Shown here: positions 8,786 to 17,604 of the stretch, piece by piece | Layout of the letters: every line of letters begins with the position of its first letter | Numbering within the stretch: position 1 is the first letter of the stretch | Origin: Pseudarthrobacter sp. fls2-241-R2A-127 | GTDB lineage: Bacteria > Actinomycetota > Actinomycetes > Actinomycetales > Micrococcaceae | Assembly (NCBI RefSeq): GCF_030209355.1 | Contig: NZ_JARVSF010000007.1 | Coordinates: 18,640 to 82,639 of the forward strand | DNA length: 64,000 nucleotides | Direction: 5' to 3' | Program-made: the position numbers and the translations under genes | The notes under the pieces: model-generated | The model's database searches: none | What the model was told of the DNA's origin: nothing | Seen by the model: the letters and a program-made list of their open reading frames with translations, nothing else

Positions 8786-9864
8786 ACGGCGGCTGCCTCG
8801 GTGCTGCGCCGCAGCGTGACCTCCCCGGTAACGGCCTCGGCAGGGGCGGCGTCCTGGTCCTCGCCGGCAGGCCGGGGGCGGGTGGCGCGGGTGGCCAGGC
8901 GACCAATATCTTCGAGCGGCAGGCGCACGGTGGACAAGGCCGGCCGGAAGTCCCGCAGCGTTTCGATGTCGTCGAAACCTGCGATTGAGGCGTCGCGGGG
9001 AATCCTCAGGCCCTCGGACCGGAGGGCTGCTGCGGCACCTATGGCCATCACGTCGTTGACAGCGAAAATGCACATCTTCGGCGCGGCGGCGTCCCCGGCG
9101 GCTGCCGCTTTGATCCGTGCAGCCAATTGCAGGCCAGCCTCGTAGCCGCCCGAACGGTTGAAGGCGCTCCTAAGCACCTCTGCCGGCCCGTGCCCGGCCC
9201 GGGCCAGGCCTTCCTGGAAGCCCCGGATCCGGTCATCAGAGGTGTACAGGCCTTCCGGGCCGCCAATAATGACGAAGTCGCCGTCGCGCCCGGCAGCAAG
9301 GTCAGCAGCCAGCCGGCCGGCAAGCTCCTGGTTGGGTACTTCAATGACGTGGTAGCCCTCCAAGGCGGTGGCGCCCACCACAGGATGGCCCACCACGGCC
9401 ACCCTGCCGCCGTTGCGGCAATACCGGTCAAGTTCGGCAGCCAGCTGTGCGTTCCCTTCCTGGTCTTCGGCGCGGCAGGAGCGCGAACCGGCGATCACGA
9501 TGGAGTCGGCACGGCGGGCGGCGAAGGCGGCCACGGCGTCCTTTTCTTCCGCTGGGCCGCCCCCGGTGGTGGCAAGGAGCACCATTTTCCGCTGTTCCCG
9601 AGCGGCGTCCTGGACGCCGCGGGCAATGGCAGCGAAATACGGGTCGGCGATGTCGTGGACTATCAGGCCGATAAGTCCCGAGCTGGATTTGGCAAGGCCC
9701 TGGGCCTGGGCGTTGGGGATGTAACCCAGTGAATCGGCCGCCTGGCGGACGCGCTCGGCAATGTCCTTGCCGGGAGTCCGGGCCGAGCCGTTCAGCACGC
9801 GGGACGCCGTGGCGGGCGAGACGCCGGCGAGGCGGGCAACCTCGGTAAGGGTACTAGCAGCCAC
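8782..9864 (-). CDS. LacI family transcriptional regulator
   Basis: 360 residues. The N-terminal helix-turn-helix TLTEVARLAGVSPATASRVLN, with hinge AQGLAKSSSGLIGLIVHDI, leads into a periplasmic-binding-protein-like effector domain. Start is GTG at 9864 behind AGGAG; a nearby ATG is out of frame. Two operator-like palindromes lie in the 171-base divergent spacer to the Gfo/Idh operon, pointing to autoregulation and control of both arms. The effector is probably a sugar or sugar derivative handled by the hydrolase and dehydrogenase; it cannot be read from sequence. Confidence 0.93.
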   Translation of the reverse strand: MAASTLTEVARLAGVSPATASRVLNGSARTPGKDIAERVRQAADSLGYIPNAQAQGLAKSSSGLIGLIVHDIADPYFAAIARGVQDAAREQRKMVLLATTGGGPAEEKDAVAAFAARRADSIVIAGSRSCRAEDQEGNAQLAAELDRYCRNGGRVAVVGHPVVGATALEGYHVIEVPNQELAGRLAADLAAGRDGDFVIIGGPEGLYTSDDRIRGFQEGLARAGHGPAEVLRSAFNRSGGYEAGLQLAARIKAAAAGDAAAPKMCIFAVNDVMAIGAAAALRSEGLRIPRDASIAGFDDIETLRDFRPALSTVRLPLEDIGRLATRATRPRPAGEDQDAAPAEAVTGEVTLRRSTEAAAV

Positions 9865-9929
9865 AGCATCTCCTGGTGGTCGGGGCGGCCTCGAAGGCTA
9901 AGGACATTATGACAGTTCAAACTACTTCC

Positions 9930-9943
9930 GGAAAGCGCTTGCC
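9930..9943. promoter_or_regulatory. LacI-type operator 1
   Basis: GGAAAGCGCTTGCC, a near-perfect palindrome with the AAGCGCTT core common to LacI-family operators. It lies 66 bases upstream of the lacI start and 93 bases before the Gfo/Idh start. Confidence 0.6.
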
Positions 9944-9976
9944 AAGCGGAACGGCGCGGTGCATCATGGAAACAGA

Positions 9977-9992
9977 GGGAATGCGCTTTCCC
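9977..9992. promoter_or_regulatory. LacI-type operator 2
   Basis: GGGAATGCGCTTTCCC, palindromic except for one base pair. Its centre is 48 bp from operator 1, and it is 44 bases before the Gfo/Idh start. Two similar boxes on one spacer suggest cooperative binding of a dimer of dimers. Confidence 0.6.
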
Positions 9993-10035
9993 AATTCGTC
10001 TTGAGTACACCTTGCTCACTCACCGTGGAGGACAC

Positions 10036-11205
10036 ATGGGCTTCGAAACTAAAACGATCCGTATTGCCATGAACGGCATCACCGGCCGCATGGGCTACCG
10101 CCAGCACCTGCTGCGGTCCATCCTGCCCATCCGCGATGCCGGCGGCTTCACCCTGGAAGACGGCACCCGCGTCCAGGTTGAGCCCATCCTGGTGGGGCGC
10201 AACGAGGCCAAAATCCGTGAACTGGCGGAGAAGCACAAGGTATCCGAATGGACCACCGACCTGGATGCCGTGATCAACGACCCCACCGTGGATATCGTCT
10301 TCGACGCTTCCATGACCAGCCTGCGTGCAGCCACCCTCAAGAAGGCGATGCTGGCGGGCAAGCACGTCTTCACAGAGAAGCCGACGGCAGAAACCCTGGA
10401 GGAGGCCATTGAACTTGCCCGCATCGGCAAGGAATCCGGCGTCACGGCGGGCGTTGTCCACGACAAGCTGTACCTCCCCGGCCTGGTCAAGCTCCGCCGG
10501 CTGGTGGACGAAGGCTTCTTCGGCCGCATCCTGTCCATCCGCGGCGAGTTCGGCTACTGGGTCTTCGAAGGCGACATCCAGGCAGCCCAGCGCCCGTCCT
10601 GGAACTACCGCAAGGAAGACGGCGGCGGAATGACCACCGACATGTTCTGCCACTGGAACTACGTGCTTGAAGGCATCATCGGCAAGGTCAAGAGCGTCAA
10701 CGCCAAGACCGCCACCCATATCCCGGCCCGCTGGGACGAAGCCGGCAAAGAGTACAAGGCCACTGCCGACGACGCTTCCTACGGCATCTTCGAGCTCGAA
10801 ACTCCGGCCGGGGACGACGTCATCGGGCAGATCAACTCCTCCTGGGCTGTCCGGGTCTACCGCGACGAACTGGTCGAATTCCAGGTGGACGGCACCCACG
10901 GCTCGGCTGTGGCCGGCCTGAACAAGTGCGTCGCCCAGCAGCGCGCCCATACCCCCAAGCCCGTCTGGAACCCGGACCTTCCCGTCACCGAATCATTCCG
11001 CGACCAGTGGCAGGAAGTACCGGCCAACGCCGAACTGGATAACGGCTTCAAGCTGCAGTGGGAGGAATTCCTCCGTGACGTCGTCGCCGGCCGTGAGCAC
11101 CGCTTCGGCCTGCTCTCCGCCGCCCGGGGTGTCCAGCTCGCCGAGCTGGGCCTGCGGTCCAACGACGAACGCCGCACCATCGACATCCCGGAGATCACCC
11201 TCTAA
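10036..11205 (+). CDS. Gfo/Idh/MocA family NAD(P)-dependent oxidoreductase
   Basis: 389 residues. The N-terminal nucleotide-binding region begins IRIAMNGITGRMGYRQHLL, an unusual variant of the GxGxxG loop, followed by the family EKP motif in HVFTEKPTAETLEEAIELA, whose Lys is usually catalytic. The C-terminal half is the alpha/beta substrate domain. Such enzymes oxidise sugar or inositol hydroxyls. Start ATG follows GGAG; an upstream TTG in frame lacks support. Its TAA stop overlaps the ATG of the next gene (TAATG), so it is the first gene of a coupled three-gene operon. Confidence 0.9.
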   Translation: MGFETKTIRIAMNGITGRMGYRQHLLRSILPIRDAGGFTLEDGTRVQVEPILVGRNEAKIRELAEKHKVSEWTTDLDAVINDPTVDIVFDASMTSLRAATLKKAMLAGKHVFTEKPTAETLEEAIELARIGKESGVTAGVVHDKLYLPGLVKLRRLVDEGFFGRILSIRGEFGYWVFEGDIQAAQRPSWNYRKEDGGGMTTDMFCHWNYVLEGIIGKVKSVNAKTATHIPARWDEAGKEYKATADDASYGIFELETPAGDDVIGQINSSWAVRVYRDELVEFQVDGTHGSAVAGLNKCVAQQRAHTPKPVWNPDLPVTESFRDQWQEVPANAELDNGFKLQWEEFLRDVVAGREHRFGLLSAARGVQLAELGLRSNDERRTIDIPEITL

Positions 11206-12419
11206 TGACTTCACTCATCCTTCCCTCCGAAGACGGCGGCACCAGGGAGTACCGGCTGCAGGGCGGCGCCACCTGGGTCCGCCCCACGGCGCCCCTGACC
11301 GCACGCCGGGCCTACGCCGCCGCCCATGTCATCCCCGAAGTGCTCGCCGACAACACCCCGGGTGCCCCCGCGCGGCTGGACTGGGACGCCACCATGGCGT
11401 ACCGGCACGAACTGTGGTCCTACGGCCTCGGCGTAGCCGATGCCATGGATACCGCCCAGCGCGGCATGGGCCTGGACTGGTCCGCCACGCAGCAGCTCAT
11501 CAAGCGCACAGGCGTGGAAGCTGCCTCCGTCGCCTCGGCCGGCAATGCGGCAACTGCCGGAAAGTCCGTCCGCGACCTCGTCTCCTGCGGCGCCGGAACC
11601 GACCAGCTCGACGTCGATGCCCTGCCTTCCGGCGAGGCCGGCATCAAAGCCGTCCTCGAGGCCTACCGCGAGCAAATCGCCGTCGTCAGCGAGGCCGGAC
11701 CCAAGGTCATCCTCATGGCCTCCCGCGCCCTGGCGAAGGTTGCCAAGGGCCCCGAAGACTACCTGAAGGTGTACTCCACCCTCCTGCAGGAAGTGGACCA
11801 GCCGGTCATCCTGCACTGGCTGGGCACCATGTTCGATCCCGCCCTCGCCGGCTACTGGGGATCGGACGACGTCGCCACGGCCACAGAGACGTTCCTCGGC
11901 CTCATCAAGGACAACGCCGCCAAGGTGGACGGTGTCAAGGTCTCGCTGCTCGACGCCGGCCACGAGGTGGCCCTGCGGGCGTCCCTGCCCGACGGCGTCC
12001 GGCTCTACACCGGCGACGACTTCAACTACCCGGAACTCATCGACGGCGATGGCAGCCACCACTCCGATGCCCTGCTGGGAATCTTCGCGGCAATCTACCC
12101 CGCAGCATCGGTTGCCCTGCAGAACTACGAGTCCGGAAACGCCGCCAAGGCCCGCGAAATCCTCGACTCCACCCGGGAACTGGGCAAGCACATCTTCAGC
12201 GCCCCCACGTTCTACTACAAGACCGGCATCGCTTTCATGTCCTGGCTCAACGGCAAGCAGCCAGGCTTCCAGATGGTGGGCGGCCTGCATTCCGGCCGCT
12301 CGGTCTGCCACCTCGCCAGGACCTTTGAACTGGCGGACCAGGCCGGACTGCTGAGGGATCCCGCCTTGGCGGCCTTCCGGATGTCCGACTACCTGCGCAT
12401 CAACGGGGTAGGGGTATGA
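11205..12419 (+). CDS. DUF993 family protein, dihydrodipicolinate synthase-like TIM barrel
   Basis: 404 residues matching DUF993, an uncharacterised relative of class I aldolases/dihydrodipicolinate synthases. Typical family stretches are WVRPTAPLTARRAYAAAHVI near the N-terminus, HWLGTMFDPALAGYWGS in the middle and FYYKTGIAFMSWLNGKQPGF late; the Lys in YYKTGIAF could be the Schiff-base lysine, by analogy only. Start overlaps the preceding stop by one base and the stop overlaps the next start as ATGA. Between a dehydrogenase and an isomerase, a C-C bond cleaving or forming step on a sugar acid or keto sugar is a reasonable inference. Confidence 0.85.
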   Translation: MTSLILPSEDGGTREYRLQGGATWVRPTAPLTARRAYAAAHVIPEVLADNTPGAPARLDWDATMAYRHELWSYGLGVADAMDTAQRGMGLDWSATQQLIKRTGVEAASVASAGNAATAGKSVRDLVSCGAGTDQLDVDALPSGEAGIKAVLEAYREQIAVVSEAGPKVILMASRALAKVAKGPEDYLKVYSTLLQEVDQPVILHWLGTMFDPALAGYWGSDDVATATETFLGLIKDNAAKVDGVKVSLLDAGHEVALRASLPDGVRLYTGDDFNYPELIDGDGSHHSDALLGIFAAIYPAASVALQNYESGNAAKAREILDSTRELGKHIFSAPTFYYKTGIAFMSWLNGKQPGFQMVGGLHSGRSVCHLARTFELADQAGLLRDPALAAFRMSDYLRINGVGV

Positions 12420-13255
12420 GCAACTTCGCGCGCCTTTCCATCAACAGCGCCACCACCAAGAAATGGACGCTCGCCCAGGTCGTTGAGGGGTGCGTCAACG
12501 CCGGCATTCCCGCCATCGGGCCCTGGCGGGACCGCGTTGAGGAAGCGGGCCTGGACAAAGCGGCCCGCCTGATCAAGGACGCCGGCCTGCGCGTGTCCTC
12601 GCTGTGCCGCGGCGGGTTCCTCACCGCGGCCGACGCCGACGGCCAGGCGGCCGCGCTCGCGGACAACCGCGCAGCGATCCTTGAAGCGGTCGCCCTGGAC
12701 ACCCGGGAACTGTTCCTGGTGGTCGGCGGCCTTGCGCCGGGGGAGAAGGACGTCGTAGCGGCGCGGCAGCGGGTTGCCGACCGGCTCGCGGACCTGGTTC
12801 CCTTTGCCGCCGAACATGGCGTCCGCCTGGTCCTGGAGCCGCTGCACCCGATGTATGCGGCCGACCGTGCGCTGATCTCCACCCTTGGGCAGGCGCTGGA
12901 CCTCGCAGCACCGTTCGATGCCTCAACAGTGGGCGTCGCCGTGGATACCTTCCACGTTTGGTGGGACCCGGAACTGAAAGCGCAAATCCAACGAGCCGGC
13001 AGGGAGAACCGCATCGCCTCCTACCAGGTGTGCGACTTCAACATGCCCATCGAAGCCGATCCGCTGCTGTCCCGTGGATACATGGGCGACGGCGTGGTGG
13101 ACTTCGCCACGATCGGCACCTGGGTACGGGACGCCGGTTACACCGGCGACATCGAGGTGGAGATTTTCAACCAGGAGATCTGGGACACGGACGGCAACAC
13201 CGTCCTGGCCACCGTCAAGGAGCGGTACGCAGAGCTCGTCCTCCCGTTCGCCTGA
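12416..13255 (+). CDS. Sugar phosphate isomerase/epimerase (AP endonuclease 2-like TIM barrel)
   Basis: 279 residues of the xylose-isomerase-like TIM-barrel superfamily. Metal-ligand positions are visible as Glu in LVLEPLHPMYAADRA, Asp/His in VAVDTFHVWWDPEL, and Glu in GDIEVEIFNQEIW near the C-terminus. Members isomerise or epimerise sugars, dehydrate inosose, or cleave 3-keto glycosides. Start overlaps the DUF993 stop as ATGA. It is the last gene of the operon and is followed by a strong terminator shared with xylB. Confidence 0.88.
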   Translation: MSNFARLSINSATTKKWTLAQVVEGCVNAGIPAIGPWRDRVEEAGLDKAARLIKDAGLRVSSLCRGGFLTAADADGQAAALADNRAAILEAVALDTRELFLVVGGLAPGEKDVVAARQRVADRLADLVPFAAEHGVRLVLEPLHPMYAADRALISTLGQALDLAAPFDASTVGVAVDTFHVWWDPELKAQIQRAGRENRIASYQVCDFNMPIEADPLLSRGYMGDGVVDFATIGTWVRDAGYTGDIEVEIFNQEIWDTDGNTVLATVKERYAELVLPFA

Positions 13256-13283
13256 CCTGGCCCGGAAGGCCGCACAGACCGCG

Positions 13284-13310
13284 GGCTCCTGCTACGTCAC
13301 GGCAGGAGCC
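13284..13310. terminator. Upstream hairpin of the operon end
   Basis: 9-bp inverted repeat GGCTCCTGC / GCAGGAGCC with a 9-base loop, located just after the isomerase stop and before the stronger hairpin at 13325. Confidence 0.45.
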
Positions 13311-13324
13311 TGCGCCCCGCATGG

Positions 13325-13360
13325 AAGGACCCGGACCGCTGCAGAGCGGTCCGGGTCCTT
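13325..13360. terminator. Bidirectional terminator between isomerase gene and xylB
   Basis: Perfect 16-bp stem (13325-13340 with 13345-13360) and a GCAG loop, A-rich at one foot and T-rich at the other, sitting between two convergent genes. Confidence 0.8.
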
Positions 13361-13379
13361 CGTGGTTTCCCGGACTGTC

Positions 13380-14798
13380 CTAGGCGTACGCCGAGGCGAG
13401 CCGGCGGTACCGTGCCAGCACGCCGGCGTCGTCCGTTTTCCCGGGGAGGTCGACGGCGTCAGCGGCCCACGCGGGGAAATGTCCGGTGAGTGCCGCGGCG
13501 GCCTGGCGGGCCGCTCCGTCGGCGACGTACTCGCCTGGGCGGGGAACCGTGACGCGGGTTCCCAGCAGGCGCGCCGCGACGTCCTGAACTGCGCCGGACT
13601 GTGCGCCGCCGCCCACCAGGAGGATCCGGCGCGCGGCCACGCCCTGGTCCTGCAGCGCTGCCAGTCCATCGGCCAGGGAACAGACCACGCCTTCGACGGC
13701 GGCACGCGCCAGGTTGCCGGGGGTGTAGTTGGCCCGTGTGATGCCATGCAGCGAGCCGGTGGCATCCGGCAGGTTGGGGGTCCGCTCCCCATCGAAATAC
13801 GGGACCAGGGTCAGCCCTCCGGCGCCCGGTTCGGCGGACAGCGCCAGCCTGTTGAACTCGGCCAGGTCCACGCCCAGCAGGGCTGCGGTGGCATCGAAAA
13901 CGCGGGTGGCGTTCAAGGTGCACACCAGCGGAAGGTAGTGCCCGGCCGCGTCCGCGAATCCGGCCACCAGCCCCGATGCATCTGCCGGTGCTGTGTCCGA
14001 GACGGCAAAAACGGTTCCCGAGGTGCCGAGCGACATGACGACATCGCCCAGTTCCGCTCCTGCCCCGAGCGCGGCCGCCGCGTTGTCCCCGGCGCCGGCC
14101 CCGAGCAGGGCGCCCGCGGCGGTCCTGCCCGCCGGTTCCAACGGTCCCAGCACCTTCGGGAGGGCCGGGACGTGCCCCAGTGCGGATCCCAGGACGTCCG
14201 GCAGGTACCGGCCCTCCGCCGTCGAGTAGTACCCGGTGCCCGAGGCATCAGAGCGGTCCGTTGCCAAAGCGGCCAGGCCTTCCGTGCCGCTGCCCGGCCC
14301 GTAACCGGCGAGCCGCCAGGTCAGCCAGTCGTGCGGGAGGCACACGGCAGCGACCTTGGCGGCGTTGTCCGGTTCGTTCTCCGCAAGCCAGCGCAGCTTG
14401 GTCACTGTCAGTGAGGCCACGGGGACCGTGCCGGTGGCCCCGGCCCAGTACCGTGCGCCGGCAATGGGGTCTCCGTTGCCGGCGCTGTTGATGAGCTCCA
14501 CGGCTGCCCCGGCGCTGCGGGTGTCGTTCCACAGCAGGGCAGGGCGGACTACCTCACCGTCCGCGTCGAGGCAGACCATGCCGTGCTGTTGCCCGCCGAC
14601 GGAGATGGCGGCCACGTCATCCAGCCCACCCGCTTCGGCAACGGCTTTCTGCAGTGCCGTCCACCAGTGGTCCGGATGGACCTCTGTGCCGTCGGGGTGG
14701 CCGGCGCGGCCCTGGCGGACCAGTTCGCCGGTGTCCGCGTCGCGGACCACTACTTTGCAGGACTGGGTTGAACTGTCGATCCCTGCGACGAGTGCCAT
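13380..14798 (-). CDS. xylB: Xylulokinase
   Basis: Phosphorylates D-xylulose to xylulose 5-phosphate. FGGY kinase of 472 residues: N-terminal [16 protein letters not shown] phosphate-binding loop, [13 protein letters not shown] substrate motif, [12 protein letters not shown] middle ATP motif, and [20 protein letters not shown] late adenosine motif. ATG start. It lies three bases behind the xylA stop on the same strand, forming an xylAB operon. Confidence 0.95.
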   Translation of the reverse strand: MALVAGIDSSTQSCKVVVRDADTGELVRQGRAGHPDGTEVHPDHWWTALQKAVAEAGGLDDVAAISVGGQQHGMVCLDADGEVVRPALLWNDTRSAGAAVELINSAGNGDPIAGARYWAGATGTVPVASLTVTKLRWLAENEPDNAAKVAAVCLPHDWLTWRLAGYGPGSGTEGLAALATDRSDASGTGYYSTAEGRYLPDVLGSALGHVPALPKVLGPLEPAGRTAAGALLGAGAGDNAAAALGAGAELGDVVMSLGTSGTVFAVSDTAPADASGLVAGFADAAGHYLPLVCTLNATRVFDATAALLGVDLAEFNRLALSAEPGAGGLTLVPYFDGERTPNLPDATGSLHGITRANYTPGNLARAAVEGVVCSLADGLAALQDQGVAARRILLVGGGAQSGAVQDVAARLLGTRVTVPRPGEYVADGAARQAAAALTGHFPAWAADAVDLPGKTDDAGVLARYRRLASAYA

Positions 14799-14801
14799 GG
14801 C

Positions 14802-15989
14802 CTAGCGGGCGCCCAGGAGGTGCTCGATGGCGAGCTGGTTGAGGCGGACGAACGCGAAGGAGCGCTCGCCAGCCTTGTCGGCATCGAAGTCCTCGAAGGA
14901 TGCTGCGTCAGCGAGCAGGTCCGCGGTGCTTTCGCCGGCCTTGAGCGTGGGTTCGCCGAGTTCGAACACGCCGGAGGCCTGGAGCGCTGCCTGGACGTCG
15001 GGGTCGGCGCGGAAGGCGAGGGCGCGTTCCTTGAGCAGCAGGTACATGGACATGTTGGCCTTGGCGGATTCCCAGACGCCGTCGTAGCCGTCGGTGCGGG
15101 AGGGCTTGTAGTCGAAGTGGCGGGGGCCTTCGTACTTCGGTCCGCCGCCCGGGAAGCCGTTTTCGAGCAGGTCCACGGTGAAGAAGGCGCTGGTGAGGTC
15201 GCCGTGGCCGAACACCAGGTCCTGGTCGTATTTAATGCCGCGCTGGCCGTTGAGGTCGATGTGGAAGAGTTTCCCGGCCCAGAGCGCCTGGGCGATCCCG
15301 TGGGTGAAGTTCAGCCCGGCCATCTGCTCGTGGCCGGTTTCCGGGTTCAAGCCCACGATGTCGCCGTGTTCGAGCTGGGCGATGAAGGCCAGGCCATGTC
15401 CGACGGTAGGCAGGAAGATGTCGCCGCGGGGCTCGTTCGGCTTGGGTTCCAGCGCGATCCGCAGGTTGTAGCCCTTGTCCTTGATGTAGCCCGCTGCCGT
15501 GTCCACGCCTTCCTTCATCCGGTCCAGCGCGGCGGCAAGGTCCTTGGATCCGTCATATTCGCTGCCTTCGCGGCCGCCCCACATGACGAAGGTTTCGGCG
15601 CCGAGTTCTGCGGCGAGGTCGATGTTGCGCAGGACCTTGGAGAGAGCGAAGCGGCGGATGGAGCGGTCGTTGGAGGTGAAGCCGCCATCCTTGAAGACCG
15701 GGTGGCTGAACAGGTTGGTGGTGACCATCGGAACCTTCAGCCCGGTTTCGGCCAGGGCTGCGCGGAAGTTCTTCAGGATCAGCTCCCGCTCGGAGGCTGT
15801 GGCGTCGAACGGCACCAGGTCGTTGTCGTGGAACGTGATGCCGTAGGCGCCCAGTTCGCTGAGCCGGTGGACGGCTTCCACCGGATCGAGGGCGGCGCGG
15901 GTGGCCACACCGAATGGGTCAGCGCCGGTCCAGCCGACGGTCCAGAGGCCGAAGGTGAACTTGTCAGCGGGCGTGGGGGAAAGTGTCAT
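14802..15989 (-). CDS. xylA: Xylose isomerase
   Basis: Converts D-xylose to D-xylulose with two divalent metals. 395 residues, the compact actinobacterial class I type. Visible motifs: [11 protein letters not shown] (catalytic His), [17 protein letters not shown], the metal-binding [29 protein letters not shown] and [11 protein letters not shown] use the ATG at 15989 that opens [16 protein letters not shown]; frame-open sequence upstream runs into the operator and promoter. It heads the xylAB operon, divergent from the ROK regulator. Confidence 0.96.
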   Translation of the reverse strand: MTLSPTPADKFTFGLWTVGWTGADPFGVATRAALDPVEAVHRLSELGAYGITFHDNDLVPFDATASERELILKNFRAALAETGLKVPMVTTNLFSHPVFKDGGFTSNDRSIRRFALSKVLRNIDLAAELGAETFVMWGGREGSEYDGSKDLAAALDRMKEGVDTAAGYIKDKGYNLRIALEPKPNEPRGDIFLPTVGHGLAFIAQLEHGDIVGLNPETGHEQMAGLNFTHGIAQALWAGKLFHIDLNGQRGIKYDQDLVFGHGDLTSAFFTVDLLENGFPGGGPKYEGPRHFDYKPSRTDGYDGVWESAKANMSMYLLLKERALAFRADPDVQAALQASGVFELGEPTLKAGESTADLLADAASFEDFDADKAGERSFAFVRLNQLAIEHLLGAR

Positions 15990-16031
15990 GATGCGTCCTT
16001 GCGATCGGGTTTCCGCGGGATTGCGAAGCTT

Positions 16032-16050
16032 TAGTTCATTGCTTGAACTA
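16032..16050. promoter_or_regulatory. XylR (ROK) operator between xylA and its regulator
   Basis: Perfect 7-bp inverted repeat TAGTTCA-TTGCT-TGAACTA. TTCA/TGAA half sites with a 5-base spacer are the shape of known ROK-type XylR boxes. It is 43 bases upstream of xylA and 80 before the regulator gene, well placed to control both. Confidence 0.7.
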
Positions 16051-16129
16051 TATGAGCGGACGTAGGGTGGGGTCAAGGGTCCGGAGAGCCGCAACGGCGG
16101 GGCCCATCTGATGACTGAGGAGCTTTGTG

Positions 16130-17356
16130 ATGGTGATGCCGGCGCCTGCGGTGGCGGGGCCCGGGGGGACGGCCCCTGGAAGCGTGGGTGACGTCCGGCG
16201 CAGCAACCTGGCCTTGGTCCTGGGAGCCATCGCCGATTTCCCGCCGGGAGCCCACCCCAGCCGTGCCCAGCTGGCAGCGGTCACAGGCCTGACCAAGGCA
16301 TCCGTGTCCAGCCTGGTGCTGGATCTCCTGGACGCCGGCATCGTCCGCGAAATTGGCCTCAACCCGCAGGGGCGCGGGCGTCCGGGTGTCGGACTGGAAC
16401 TCAACCCGGGCCGCGCAGTCATGGGGATGGAGGTCAACGTGGACTACATCGCCGCCGCAGTGGTTGACCTGGCAGGAGGCGTGCTGGTCCGCGAGGTGCA
16501 GGATCGGGATAACCGCAAGAGCGTGGACGGTCCTGTCATGGCGGCGCTCGGCGTCCTGGCCGCCCGGGTACGGAGTCTCGCAGGGGAGAAGGGAGTCGAG
16601 GTCCTGGGCGGCGGACTCGCCGTGCCCGGGCTGGTGGACCCTTCCACCGGGAGGGTGCTGACGGCACCCAACCTGGGCTGGGCCGGCGTCGACCTTGACC
16701 TTGCTGCCCTGCTGCCCGAAGCGCCGCTGGGAGTGGCCCTTTTCAACGAAGCGAACGCTGCCGCCCTGGCCGAGCTGCGGCACCGGCCGGATGGTGCATC
16801 GGATTTCCTCTTTGTCTCCGGCGAGGTGGGCGTGGGTGGCGGCCTGGTGATCGGGTCTGAACTCTTCACGGGCCCCGGCGGCCATGCCGGCGAAGTGGGG
16901 CACATCGTAGTGGACCCCGACGGCGGCCGATGCTCGTGCGGCGGGACGGGCTGCCTGGAAACGGTGGCAGGCCAGGACGCCATGTTCGAGGCGGCCGGGA
17001 TCGGATCCGGCGGAAATTCACGCTCGGCTGCCATGGCCAAGCTCCTCCAGGCGCTGGACGCAGGGCAGCCGGGGGCGCTGGCCGCCGTCGAACGCGCGGG
17101 GCGCTGCCTGGGCATAGCGCTCGCGTCAACGGCGCGGGTGGTCAACATCGCCTCCGTCGTCCTGGGCGGCCACTTCGCCGTCCTCGAACCGTGGCTGCGC
17201 GGTCCGCTGCTGGAGAGCCTCCAGACGTACGCGCCGGGCATGTACGCAGCCGGCCAGGTCTCGGTCTCGGCCGTGGGGGAGTCGGGGGCGCTGCTGGGTG
17301 CCGCCGGCAGTGTCATCCGGTCGCTTGTCGAAGCGCCGCACAGGCTGCAGGCATAG
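16130..17356 (+). CDS. xylR: ROK family transcriptional regulator, probable xylose repressor
   Basis: About 408 residues. The N-terminal winged HTH ([28 protein letters not shown]) is followed by a ROK sugar-kinase-like domain with the zinc signature [10 protein letters not shown] and the [15 protein letters not shown] phosphate-like loop. Start ATG at 16130 sits behind GAGGAG; a GTG at 16127 is an equal alternative. Divergent position against xylA and the palindrome between them support xylose-responsive repression; the gene name is an inference from context. Confidence 0.88.
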   Translation: MVMPAPAVAGPGGTAPGSVGDVRRSNLALVLGAIADFPPGAHPSRAQLAAVTGLTKASVSSLVLDLLDAGIVREIGLNPQGRGRPGVGLELNPGRAVMGMEVNVDYIAAAVVDLAGGVLVREVQDRDNRKSVDGPVMAALGVLAARVRSLAGEKGVEVLGGGLAVPGLVDPSTGRVLTAPNLGWAGVDLDLAALLPEAPLGVALFNEANAAALAELRHRPDGASDFLFVSGEVGVGGGLVIGSELFTGPGGHAGEVGHIVVDPDGGRCSCGGTGCLETVAGQDAMFEAAGIGSGGNSRSAAMAKLLQALDAGQPGALAAVERAGRCLGIALASTARVVNIASVVLGGHFAVLEPWLRGPLLESLQTYAPGMYAAGQVSVSAVGESGALLGAAGSVIRSLVEAPHRLQA

Positions 17357-17372
17357 CGGGGTAAACCGGAAG

Positions 17373-17396
17373 CGCACCGGTCCGAAGACCGGTGCG
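17373..17396 (+). terminator. Hairpin after xylR
   Basis: 10-bp perfect inverted repeat CGCACCGGTC / GACCGGTGCG with a CGAA loop, 17 bases after the stop. No T run follows, so termination may be inefficient. The remaining bases to 17604 hold no gene I can support. Confidence 0.45.
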
Positions 17397-17604
17397 ACGG
17401 CTGTGTGCCCGGGTCGCTGCGGGACTACAGCGGCTGGGAATCCATGGTCCGGCTCAGGCTGCGCAGTGGCGCCCGGCAGTCGGGTTCCTCAGGATCTGCC
17501 AAGGCTTGCCCAAGCATCTCCACAGATCTGCGCTTCCCTCCGTGGCGCGCTGGCAGACTTGTGCCGTCTCCCGGTATTACCGCCCGGCCCCAACCGAGGT
17601 ACTC

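Noticed and set aside
8786..9073. N-terminal extension of the alpha/beta hydrolase by about 95 residues
   Set aside because: That part is the antisense-like read-through of the lacI 3' end in another frame, Arg/Pro-rich and unlike any esterase; the ATGA overlap gives a better start.
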